The notes under the pieces: generated by a model
The model's input: the letters and a program-made list of their open reading frames with translations, nothing else
What the model was told of the DNA's origin: nothing
Database searches by the model: none
Origin: CAYFHQ01 sp964342805
GTDB lineage: Bacteria; Bacillota; Clostridia; Peptostreptococcales; Acidaminobacteraceae
Assembly (NCBI GenBank): GCA_964342805.1
Contig: CAYFHQ010000162.1
Location: 1 to 5,630 of the forward strand
DNA length: 5,630 nucleotides
Direction of reading: 5' to 3'
Position numbers and translations under genes: made by a program
Shown here: piece after piece, positions 1 through 5,510 of the stretch
Numbering within the stretch: the first letter of the stretch is position 1
Layout of the letters: each line of letters begins with the position of its first letter

Positions 1-78
1 GGAACGGCTGAAAGTCGGTTGGTGAGCGATCTCAAGGATCGTGATCCAGCCGACTTGAAGCCAGTGACGCAGTATTAG
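1..78 (+). CDS. Possible C-terminal end of an unknown plus-strand gene (partial)
   Basis: Frame 1 is open from the left edge to a TAG at 76-78 and would encode 25 residues ending in DLKPVTQY. An intrinsic terminator on the same strand follows about 20 bases later, which is the usual layout for a gene end. It would converge on mnaA. The tail is short, polar and without a recognisable motif, so no function can be given. Two things weaken the call: the minus strand also has an open frame over the same bases, and most of the segment folds into a long hairpin, so it could equally be the 3' part of a structured RNA. The open frame is seen; the coding status is a guess. Confidence 0.3.
   Translation, partial: GTAESRLVSDLKDRDPADLKPVTQY
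6..62 (+). other. Long hairpin with symmetrical G-A internal loops (possible structured RNA)
   Basis: Bases 6-9 pair with 59-62, 12-22 with 46-56 (11 pairs, one G-U), and 26-31 with 37-42 (six pairs, one G-U), closing a five-base loop at 32-36. The helices are separated by GA opposite GA (10-11 and 57-58) and by TGA opposite GAT (23-25 and 43-45). Tandem G-A pairs of this kind are common in folded RNAs. The same bases lie in an open reading frame, so this may be a structured RNA end or a coding palindrome. I do not recognise an RNA family. Confidence 0.45.
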
Positions 79-96
79 GGAGTTTCTCTACGGTCT

Positions 97-133
97 AATC
101 CCTTGTCAAATGACAAGGGATTTCAGCTTTTAT
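97..133 (+). terminator. Intrinsic terminator for the plus-strand gene or RNA at the left edge
   Basis: Bases 97-107 (AATCCCTTGTC) pair perfectly with 112-122, leaving a four-base loop. On the plus strand the stem is followed by TTTCAGCTTTT, a weak, interrupted U-tract. On the minus strand no U-tract follows, so the hairpin fits plus-strand transcripts better than the mnaA transcript, although it may also help protect the mnaA 3' end. The left arm (95-99, CTAAT) could alternatively pair with ATTAG at 74-78. Confidence 0.65.
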
Positions 134-145
134 AGAACGGTAGAC

Positions 146-1255
146 CTATAAGAAGGTCCGAATGGCATTGAGGGTATTGATTGACCCCCGGCCAACCCCA
201 TAGGGATTGGCCGCCTTTTCCATGGCCTCATACTTGGCCTGGTCTGTCAGCAGTTCTGCCGCCTGGCTATAAATGTCTTCTTCTACGACACCCGCCATTT
301 GAACAGTCCCGGCTTCTACCGCTTCTGGTCGCTCGGTTTCCGTTCGAAGAACCAAAACAGGCTTGCCCAGGGATGGGGCCTCTTCTTGAATACCACCACT
401 GTCGGTCAGCATGAAGTGGCATTTTGCCATCATATTGGCAAAGGGCTTGTAGTCCAGGGGTTCGATCAAGTGAATGCGGTCGTGTTGGTCCAGGTGCGTG
501 AGGGCAATCTCCCTCACCACTGGGTTCAGGTGCATAGGGAAGACGATCTCCACATCAGAAAAATCGTCAGCAATCCGGCGAACCGCGCGGAAGATATTGT
601 GCATGGGTTCCCCTTGGTTTTCCCGCCGGTGGGCGGTCATAAAGATTACACGTTTTTGGTCATACTCAATATGGTTGAGCTCCTCCACATCAAATACATA
701 GCCTTCTTCCAGTACAGAATGAAGGGCGTCAATGACCGTGTTGCCCGTCATATGGATCTTGTCTGCTGGTATACCTTCATTTAAAAGGTTTTGTACATTA
801 CTTTCTGTTGGTGCAAAGTGAATGTCAGCAATCCGTCCCGTTAGGGACCGGTTCATTTCCTCTGGGAAGGGGGACCACTTGTCGAACGTCCGAAGGCCTG
901 CTTCCACATGGCCGACTTTTACCCTTTCGTGGAAGGCTGCCAGGGCAGCTGCAAAGGTTGTAGACGTGTCTCCATGAACCAAGACCATGTCAGGCTTGGT
1001 TTCAATGATGATCTCTTGCATACCCTTAAGGACACGGGCAGTAATGTCTGACAGGGTCTGACCTGCCTTCATAATATTTAAGTCATAGTCAGGCTGGATC
1101 TCGAAAATGTCCAGAACCTGGTCTAACATTTCTCTGTGTTGGGCAGTTACGGCAACAATGGATTCAAAGTCGTCTGCTGCTTCCAATGCTTTGACTACCG
1201 GGGCCATTTTAATGGCTTCTGGCCGTGTTCCAAATACACTCAAAATACGCTTCAT
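146..1255 (-). CDS. mnaA: UDP-N-acetylglucosamine 2-epimerase (non-hydrolysing)
   Basis: A 369-residue cytoplasmic enzyme of the WecB/MnaA family that interconverts UDP-GlcNAc and UDP-ManNAc. UDP-ManNAc is used for wall teichoic acid linkage units and related surface glycans. Visible family signatures are GTRPEAIKMAP (9-19), VHGDTS (93-98), VGHVEAGLRT (114-123), PFPEEMNR (129-136), TAHRRENQG (207-215) and TDSGGIQEEAP (284-294). D96, E118, E132 and H209 match the catalytic set known from E. coli WecB. Length is normal for the family and the protein appears intact. I chose the ATG at 1253-1255 because GGAGGG lies just upstream and the protein then begins MKRILSVFGTRPEA, as in the family; the longer frame to 1333 adds a non-conserved tail that starts inside a hairpin. 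The gene follows tagO in the same direction, a pairing that makes pathway sense. No promoter is clear in the 65-base leader, so expression probably depends on read-through from tagO. Confidence 0.96.
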   Translation of the reverse strand: MKRILSVFGTRPEAIKMAPVVKALEAADDFESIVAVTAQHREMLDQVLDIFEIQPDYDLNIMKAGQTLSDITARVLKGMQEIIIETKPDMVLVHGDTSTTFAAALAAFHERVKVGHVEAGLRTFDKWSPFPEEMNRSLTGRIADIHFAPTESNVQNLLNEGIPADKIHMTGNTVIDALHSVLEEGYVFDVEELNHIEYDQKRVIFMTAHRRENQGEPMHNIFRAVRRIADDFSDVEIVFPMHLNPVVREIALTHLDQHDRIHLIEPLDYKPFANMMAKCHFMLTDSGGIQEEAPSLGKPVLVLRTETERPEAVEAGTVQMAGVVEEDIYSQAAELLTDQAKYEAMEKAANPYGVGRGSINTLNAIRTFL

Positions 1256-1321
1256 AGCTTCCCTCCGCCGGTTTCCTGATTCAACCGTTTTCGTTTTGTA
1301 ATCTTTTCGCTGTAATCTATT

Positions 1322-1348
1322 AAAGCAGCCCATATATTGGGCTGCTTT
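1322..1348 (-). terminator. Hairpin between tagO and mnaA (weak terminator or attenuator)
   Basis: Bases 1322-1331 (AAAGCAGCCC) pair perfectly with 1339-1348 around a seven-base AT-only loop. It starts only about eight bases after the tagO stop codon. On the minus strand the stem runs into TTTAATAGATT, a short imperfect U-tract. It may trim or partly terminate the tagO transcript before mnaA, giving unequal expression of the two genes. Full termination would leave mnaA without an obvious promoter. Confidence 0.6.
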
Positions 1349-1356
1349 TCGATTGT

Positions 1357-2424
1357 TTACTTATTTGTTTTGTTGGACATGACCGTACGTCTAATGGGAA
1401 TCATGATCATAAGAGACGCAAGGGTCAGTACAATGGCGCCATTGACAAAGTCAGAACCCGTTAGGAAGACTGCGCCAGCTCCCAGGAGGGCTGCAATCAG
1501 ATAAAGGGTTAACACGGCCCGTTTTTGATCCATACCCACATCCATCAGTCTATGGTGGAGATGGCCCTTGTCCGCCTCAGAAATAGGTCGACCCGATAGG
1601 GCCCGGCGTATAATGGCAAAGGTCGTGTCAAAAATCGGAATACCCAAGGCCAAGATTGGAATGGCAAAAGCGATAACCGTTGGCCACTTCAAGGCCCCTT
1701 CCACAGACGCTGTTGCCAGGATAAAACCTAAGAATAGGGAACCTGCATCTCCCATGAAAATCTTAGCTGGGTTGAAGTTATAAGGTAGAAAGCCAAGACA
1801 AGCCCCGGCTACAATAATCGTTAAAATGGCGACTTCGTTCATATGGACCATGAGAGACCCGTCTTGCTGGCCAATAATCAAGGCCACATAGGTCAAGGTC
1901 ACAGCAGAAATGGAAGAAATACCAGCAGCTAGACCGTCCAGACCGTCAATCAGGTTGACCGTATTGGTGATCCCAATGATCCAAAAGACCGTTACCGGCA
2001 GGCTCAGGAATCCAATGGAGACAATCCCCAACTCAGGGTTGATAAAGTTAGTGAAGAAATCAATTCGAAAACCGCAGAAATACAAGATGACTGCAGACAC
2101 AATTTGTAGTAAAAGCTTAGTGCGGGCACGTAGGGGGTGGATATCATCCACAACACCTGTTCCCACGATCACTAGGCCACCGCCAAGGATACCTACCATC
2201 TTGATCATTTCCATGTTGGTGAATAGCAAGTAGGACACCAGGAAACCAAAGAAGATGGCCAGACCGCCAAGCCTTGGAATTGGCTGGGTATGCACCCGAC
2301 GTTCATCCTTAGGCACGTCAATGGCACCCACCTTGAAGGCCAGCTTACGCACCAAAGGCGTAGCTGCAAATGTTACTCCGGCTGAAACCGCCATAGCAAG
2401 CATTAACTTATATGTAAATTCCAT
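1357..2424 (-). CDS. tagO: Undecaprenyl-phosphate GlcNAc-1-phosphate transferase (TagO/WecA type)
   Basis: A 355-residue polytopic membrane enzyme of the MraY/WecA/TagO glycosyltransferase-4 family. It transfers a sugar 1-phosphate, most likely GlcNAc-1-phosphate from UDP-GlcNAc, onto undecaprenyl phosphate at the inner membrane face, the first step of wall teichoic acid or other lipid-linked glycans. Visible signatures are PRLGG (50-54), VVDD (91-94, the conserved Asp pair), NTVNLIDGLDGLAAG (154-168), PAKIFMGDAGS (219-229) and GHLHHRL (287-293). About ten hydrophobic segments are spread along the chain, starting near residues 5-25 and 52-70. The HLHHRL end motif and the adjacent UDP-GlcNAc epimerase favour TagO/WecA over MraY; the exact sugar donor is inferred. 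The ATG at 2422-2424 has AGGAGA six bases upstream. A good promoter lies at 2462-2490, after the upp terminator, so the gene heads a new transcription unit that includes mnaA. Confidence 0.93.
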   Translation of the reverse strand: MEFTYKLMLAMAVSAGVTFAATPLVRKLAFKVGAIDVPKDERRVHTQPIPRLGGLAIFFGFLVSYLLFTNMEMIKMVGILGGGLVIVGTGVVDDIHPLRARTKLLLQIVSAVILYFCGFRIDFFTNFINPELGIVSIGFLSLPVTVFWIIGITNTVNLIDGLDGLAAGISSISAVTLTYVALIIGQQDGSLMVHMNEVAILTIIVAGACLGFLPYNFNPAKIFMGDAGSLFLGFILATASVEGALKWPTVIAFAIPILALGIPIFDTTFAIIRRALSGRPISEADKGHLHHRLMDVGMDQKRAVLTLYLIAALLGAGAVFLTGSDFVNGAIVLTLASLMIMIPIRRTVMSNKTNK

Positions 2425-2461
2425 GTATTTCTCCTGTTATCAACGACTCTACGTCCTAGCT

Positions 2462-2490
2462 ATTTTATACTGGTCAGTGGCCTTTTTCAA
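2462..2490 (-). promoter_or_regulatory. Sigma-A-type promoter for tagO(-mnaA)
   Basis: On the minus strand TTGAAA (2490-2485) is followed after 17 bases by TAAAAT (2467-2462), close to the housekeeping consensus. The predicted start near 2455 gives a leader of about 30 bases before the tagO ATG. Its place between the upp terminator and tagO supports a separate transcription unit. Confidence 0.7.
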
Positions 2491-2575
2491 GCTTTTCAAC
2501 AAATCCGTAACCGAATATTAAACGAATGGATCTCCTTACACGTCACAAATGGCAAGGGCGCAGGCCGTGCGGGAC

Positions 2576-2626
2576 AAAAAAAGACCGCCGCAGGGGCGCA
2601 TCTTCCACCCATGGCAGCGGTCTTTT
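2576..2626 (-). terminator. Strong intrinsic terminator after upp
   Basis: Nine bases after the upp stop codon, bases 2614-2626 pair with 2579-2591 (13 pairs, one G-U). A smaller internal helix (GGGTG with CGCCC) sits inside the loop. On the minus strand the stem ends in seven consecutive T residues (2582-2576). Stem, U-tract and position all fit a rho-independent terminator that closes the rpiB-upp transcript. Confidence 0.9.
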
Positions 2627-2635
2627 GTCTTTATA

Positions 2636-3265
2636 TTATTTCGTACCAAATAGTCGGTCACCTGCGTCACCAAGACCTGGAATAATGTATGCATGGTCAT
2701 TGAGCTTTTCGTCAATCACGCCTACGTAAATATCCACATCCGGGTGGGCTTCTTCGATTGCTTGAATGCCTTCTGGGCAAGAAATCAGAGAAACCAGCTT
2801 GATGTTTGTCGCACCACGGTCCTTGATGAACTGGATGGCTGCAATGGCAGAACCACCTGTCGCCAGCATTGGGTCCACAACGATCAGTTCACGTTCCTGA
2901 ACGTCTGTTGGTAGCTTGCAGTAGTATTCCACCGGCTGTAGCGTTTCTGGGTCACGGTAAAGACCCACGTGGCCAACTTTAGCTGCAGGTAGCAGGTTCA
3001 GGAAACCGTCTACCATGCCTAGGCCTGCCCGAAGGATCGGAACAATACCCAGCTTACGACCAGCAATCATCTTAGACTTTGCTTTGCAGATTGGTGTTTC
3101 AACGTCTACCTCTTCCAGTGGTAGATCACGAGTAACCTCGTAACCCATCAGCATGGAAACCTCTTTCACAAGCTCACGGAATTCTTTTGCCCCTGTGTTC
3201 TTGTCTCGGATCAGCGTTAGTTTGTGCTGAATTAATGGATGGTCCATTTCAACAACTCTAGCCAT
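2636..3265 (-). CDS. upp: Uracil phosphoribosyltransferase
   Basis: A cytoplasmic 209-residue enzyme of pyrimidine salvage that converts uracil and PRPP to UMP and diphosphate. The length matches the bacterial Upp family exactly. The PRPP-binding loop is visible as VVDPMLATGGS (129-139), and the uracil-binding end as AYIIPGLGDAGDRLFGTK (192-209). The N-terminal DHPLIQHKLT and the PILRAGLGM segment (76-84) are also typical. The ATG at 3263-3265 is preceded by AAAGGGG about eight bases away, within the 18-base gap to the rpiB stop, so it is almost certainly co-transcribed with rpiB and possibly translationally linked. A strong terminator follows. In many Firmicutes upp lies near rpiB and glyA and upstream of mnaA and the atp genes; here glyA is absent from the run. 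No pyrimidine-responsive attenuator is visible in the short leader. Confidence 0.98.
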   Translation of the reverse strand: MARVVEMDHPLIQHKLTLIRDKNTGAKEFRELVKEVSMLMGYEVTRDLPLEEVDVETPICKAKSKMIAGRKLGIVPILRAGLGMVDGFLNLLPAAKVGHVGLYRDPETLQPVEYYCKLPTDVQERELIVVDPMLATGGSAIAAIQFIKDRGATNIKLVSLISCPEGIQAIEEAHPDVDIYVGVIDEKLNDHAYIIPGLGDAGDRLFGTK

Positions 3266-3283
3266 AGATGAAACCCCTTTCTT

Positions 3284-3733
3284 CTACTTGTTGTACTTCG
3301 CTTCAACTTCAGTTATTAAATTTACCCGACGTTCATGACGTCCACCCTCAAACTCCGTTGCCAAATAAGTGTCAACGATTTTCAGGCCTAGTCCAATACC
3401 CACAACCCGCTCACCTAGAGCCAGGATGTTGGCATTGTTGTGCGCTTTTGTCATTTCAGCGCTGAAACAATCACTTACGACTGCCGCACGGATTCCTGGT
3501 ACCTTGTTCGCCGCTAACGAAATACCAATGCCTGTGCCACATACCAAAATACCACAATCCACATTACCCGCTGCAACTTCTTCAGCAACAGCCTGTCCAA
3601 TGACTGGGTAATCGCAAGAGTCTGTCGTGTGTGTACCCATATCCACCACGTCAATCCCCTTGTCAGCTAGATGAGTCTTGATTGCGTTTTTCAGGTTCAG
3701 ACCACCATGGTCACTACCTAGAGCAATTTTCAT
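3284..3733 (-). CDS. rpiB: Ribose-5-phosphate isomerase B
   Basis: A 149-residue cytoplasmic enzyme of the RpiB/LacAB family that interconverts ribose 5-phosphate and ribulose 5-phosphate in the pentose phosphate pathway. The N-terminus MKIALGSDHGG contains the D8-H9 pair of the phosphosugar site. C65 in CGTGIG (65-70) is the expected catalytic base and H98 in KAHNNAN (96-102) the ring-opening residue; R132 and R135-R136 in GGRHERRV are typical phosphate contacts. Together these favour RpiB over galactose-6-phosphate isomerase subunits, an inference strengthened by the neighbouring upp. I chose the ATG at 3731-3733 because it has a near-perfect GAGGAGGT at ideal spacing and starts exactly at the conserved N-terminus. 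The frame extends 12 codons further up but without a ribosome binding site and close to the promoter. The product uses the same phosphoribose pool that feeds PRPP for Upp. Confidence 0.96.
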   Translation of the reverse strand: MKIALGSDHGGLNLKNAIKTHLADKGIDVVDMGTHTTDSCDYPVIGQAVAEEVAAGNVDCGILVCGTGIGISLAANKVPGIRAAVVSDCFSAEMTKAHNNANILALGERVVGIGLGLKIVDTYLATEFEGGRHERRVNLITEVEAKYNK

Positions 3734-3778
3734 CTGGTACCTCCTCGATTGGTTCATACATTTACGCACATCCGCAAT

Positions 3779-3806
3779 ATTATATCATAATCTCTTCAGT
3801 TGCAAA
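3779..3806 (-). promoter_or_regulatory. Probable promoter for rpiB-upp, extended -10 type
   Basis: A perfect TATAAT (minus strand 3784-3779) is preceded by TG one base upstream (TGATATAAT), an extended -10 element. The -35 is weak: TTTGCA (3806-3801) at 16 bases or TTGCAA at 15. The site lies in the 89-base gap after the upstream gene, where no terminator is visible, so rpiB-upp may be transcribed both from here and by read-through. Confidence 0.6.
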
Positions 3807-3822
3807 GAAGAAATAATCAAAC

Positions 3823-4887
3823 TTACTGGACTTTTGTCATTTGGTTGCCCGCCGCCTTGAGCAGGCGGTTCATAATGGCAACCCCAAGGCCCTTTCGCTC
3901 TACACCCTCAGCGAGGATAACGTCCACTTGGGTTTCGTCAAAGGTCCGCAGGCAGTGGAAGAGCTGGCCTGCCACCGTTTCAAGGGAAACTTTAGACCCA
4001 AAGGTCAGGACATGGTCTCCTTTATAAGAAGCCGCATGTTCCTCCGATGTGAGTATACCCACGGTTTTCCCTTCTGACTCTAGAGCTTGCTGGAGTCGCT
4101 GGATTTCTGCAATGACCTTTCCGGACTCTCCTACAAACAAACGCAAGTCTGCCTTGGGCGCATAGTGGGTGTACTTCATGCCTGGACTCCGGGGAACCAG
4201 GGCCTTACTGGCCTGCTGGTCAATGGCTGGGTCAACTGTGGTCTCTGGGGCAATTTCCCTCAGGGCCTCCAGAGTAATCCCACCTGGTCTTAGGATCATG
4301 GGCACGTCGGTGGTCACGTCTACCACCGTGGACTCCAGGCCGATCTGAGAATCGTCACCCCAGACAATGGCATGGACCCGTCCATCCAGGTCTCTGACCA
4401 CATGGCTGCCCTTGGTTGGGGACGGCTTTCCAGACAGGTTGGCACTGGGTGCCGCCACTGGAATACCGGCTGCCTCTAAGAGGTCCATGGCCACAGGGTG
4501 GGACGGTACACGGACGCCCACCGTTTCAAGACCCGCTGTAACCGATGCGGGGATCCGGTCGGATTTCTTCATGATCAGGGTTAATGGCCCTGGCCAAAAT
4601 GCCTCCATGAGGCGTTTGGTTGTTTGGTTGATGTCAGCTACCAGGGGCGCAACAGCCTCCACGCTGGGCACATGGACAATCAAGGGATTGTCATCTGGTC
4701 GACCCTTGGCTGTGAAGATCTGGCTGATGGCCTCTTGGGATAGGGCGTTGGCACCAATGCCGTATACGGTCTCCGTGGGAAAGGCCACAGTGCCCCCGTC
4801 CCGTAGGATTTGGGCCGCTTGGTCGATTCCCTTTTTATACTGGTCTATGTTCAATTCTTTTGTTAGTTCTATAAGGAGCGTCTTCAT
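3823..4887 (-). CDS. ywlC: Threonylcarbamoyl-AMP synthase, two-domain Sua5/YwlC type
   Basis: A 354-residue cytoplasmic enzyme that makes L-threonylcarbamoyl-AMP from threonine, bicarbonate and ATP, the first step of t6A37 modification in ANN-decoding tRNAs; TsaD and partners then transfer the group. The N-terminal YrdC domain (about 12-200) shows PTETVYG (37-43), KGRPDDNPL (61-69, the KxR motif) and APSAN (146-150, the SxN motif). It is joined by a linker carrying SPGMKYTHYAP (234-244) to a C-terminal Sua5 domain that ends in GLGVAIMNRLLKAAG (333-347). The length agrees with two-domain Firmicute proteins such as B. subtilis YwlC. I chose the ATG at 4885-4887, about seven bases after a weak AAAGTGGT. 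A GTG at 4897-4899 would add four residues but lacks a ribosome binding site. Its own promoter lies just upstream, beyond which is a repeat-rich, gene-free region. Confidence 0.95.
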   Translation of the reverse strand: MKTLLIELTKELNIDQYKKGIDQAAQILRDGGTVAFPTETVYGIGANALSQEAISQIFTAKGRPDDNPLIVHVPSVEAVAPLVADINQTTKRLMEAFWPGPLTLIMKKSDRIPASVTAGLETVGVRVPSHPVAMDLLEAAGIPVAAPSANLSGKPSPTKGSHVVRDLDGRVHAIVWGDDSQIGLESTVVDVTTDVPMILRPGGITLEALREIAPETTVDPAIDQQASKALVPRSPGMKYTHYAPKADLRLFVGESGKVIAEIQRLQQALESEGKTVGILTSEEHAASYKGDHVLTFGSKVSLETVAGQLFHCLRTFDETQVDVILAEGVERKGLGVAIMNRLLKAAGNQMTKVQ

Positions 4888-4919
4888 ACTTGTAACCACT
4901 TTCTTTCATTGTCGTTCTT

Positions 4920-4947
4920 ATTATATAAGAAACGATTGTAGAATCAA
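4920..4947 (-). promoter_or_regulatory. Sigma-A-type promoter for the threonylcarbamoyl-AMP synthase gene
   Basis: On the minus strand TTGATT (4947-4942) is followed after 16 bases by a perfect TATAAT (4925-4920). The predicted start near 4913 gives a leader of roughly 25 bases. The repeat-rich region begins about 14 bases further upstream, so the repeats directly abut this promoter. Confidence 0.7.
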
Positions 4948-4960
4948 GGACAAATGGTGG

Positions 4961-5096
4961 TTGGCTTGCCCACATACTTGTCTCGTTCATCCCGTCGCTC
5001 TGGGCACTAGGTATCTGATTGGGCTTTGGCTTGCACGCAAATCTGTCTCGTTCACCCCTTGTCACTCTGGGCACTAGGTATCTGCTTGGGCTTTGG
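4961..5096 (-). repeat. Two imperfect tandem copies of a 65-67 bp unit
   Basis: Unit 1 (4961-5025) and unit 2 (5026-5092, closing with TTGG again at 5093-5096) share TTGGCTTGC, TCTCGTTCA, and CTCTGGGCACTAGGTATCTG (4998-5017 and 5065-5084), then a near-identical TTGGGCTTTGG end. Unit 2 is two bases longer, because of a small insertion between TCTCGTTCA and CTCTGGG. The units are not coding. Unit 2 runs directly into the outer arm of the hairpin element at 5088-5226, and unit 1 stops just before the promoter at 4920-4947. The minus strand is used only because the adjoining element is best read that way. Confidence 0.8.
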
Positions 5097-5226
5097 CACT
5101 CCATTGTAGCAGGAAGCCTCCGGGGAACACGACAAACTCGCTTTGCTCAAACATGTCGTGTTCTGATCCCTCCGACCTCCCGCTACAATGGGCCAAACCT
5201 CCAATCAGCTACGATAGTGCCCTGCC
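5088..5226 (-). repeat. Palindromic element, copy 1, with conserved loop core
   Basis: Three nested helices are visible. Bases 5092-5097 pair with 5192-5197; 5101-5110 (CCATTGTAGC) pair with 5182-5191; and 5125-5134 (GAACACGACA) pair with 5154-5163. All are perfect, with a three-base bulge at 5098-5100 between the first two. The 19-base loop, read on the minus strand, is TGTTTGAGCAAAGCGAGTT (5153-5135). From 5226 down to 5125 it aligns without gaps to 5511-5612 on the plus strand, matching about 64 of 102 bases by hand count. It has no coding capacity I would defend. It resembles REP-like or MITE-like palindromes, or a structured RNA; the family is not identified. Confidence 0.75.
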
Positions 5227-5386
5227 GTGATAGGGGGGAACGGTCGGTATATGGTGCATGCAGAGACCATGGATTCTATTTGCGCTAAGTCAATCATTCA
5301 GTGTTTCATTTTATGGATTTGAACTGTTAGAAGTACACTGTGATTTGCTACTATGTCCCACTGAAGCTTAGTAATGAGTCCAACGC

Positions 5387-5410
5387 CTGAAACAAGCCAG
5401 CAAGTTTCAG
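5387..5410. other. Short perfect hairpin between the two element copies
   Basis: CTGAAAC (5387-5393) pairs with GTTTCAG (5404-5410) around the ten-base loop AAGCCAGCAA. No U-tract follows on either strand, so it is not a terminator. It may belong to the 5' part of copy 2, but its counterpart in copy 1 is not clear. Confidence 0.35.
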
Positions 5411-5510
5411 CATAAAGAGGTTGTCTCTACACAAATGCTCCATCTTCATAAGCCTTTCCGATCCATAAGCCCCCCTACCAGCCATGAGGATGTGTTTGGG
5501 GCTGGGTGCC

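Noticed and set aside
61..100. Purine-riboswitch-like GTTTCTCTAC segment
   Set aside because: The segment has GTTTCTCTAC rather than the conserved core, and the flanking helices and other conserved junction bases of the purine aptamer are absent.
1256..1333. Longer start for mnaA (ATG at 1331-1333)
   Set aside because: The extra 26 residues are not family-like, the start codon lies in the loop of the tagO-mnaA hairpin, and the ATG at 1255 has a strong ribosome binding site.
3734..3769. Longer start for rpiB
   Set aside because: The upstream ATGs have no ribosome binding site and the outer one falls at the predicted transcription start, whereas the ATG at 3733 has GAGGAGGT and matches the conserved N-terminus.
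4367..5077. Plus-strand open frame of 236 codons
   Set aside because: Most of it is antisense to the well-supported threonylcarbamoyl-AMP synthase gene and the rest runs into its promoter and the tandem repeats. The translation has no family features.
4835..5104. Minus-strand open frame of 89 codons upstream of the threonylcarbamoyl-AMP synthase gene
   Set aside because: It overlaps that gene's start in another frame and spans both the promoter and tandem repeats; nothing supports translation.
5019..5288. Plus-strand open frame of 89 codons
   Set aside because: It reads through the tandem repeat and the palindromic element, has no ribosome binding site and resembles no protein.
5297..5365. 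Seven-base inverted repeat TTCAGTG / CACTGAA between the element copies
   Set aside because: The arms are short and separated by about 55 bases; extending the stem needs a seven-base bulge. It may be chance.
5307..5386. Bidirectional promoter between the two divergent element copies
   Set aside because: I looked for -35 and -10 pairs on both strands; only isolated boxes such as TACTAT and TAAAAT occur, without a -35 at suitable spacing.
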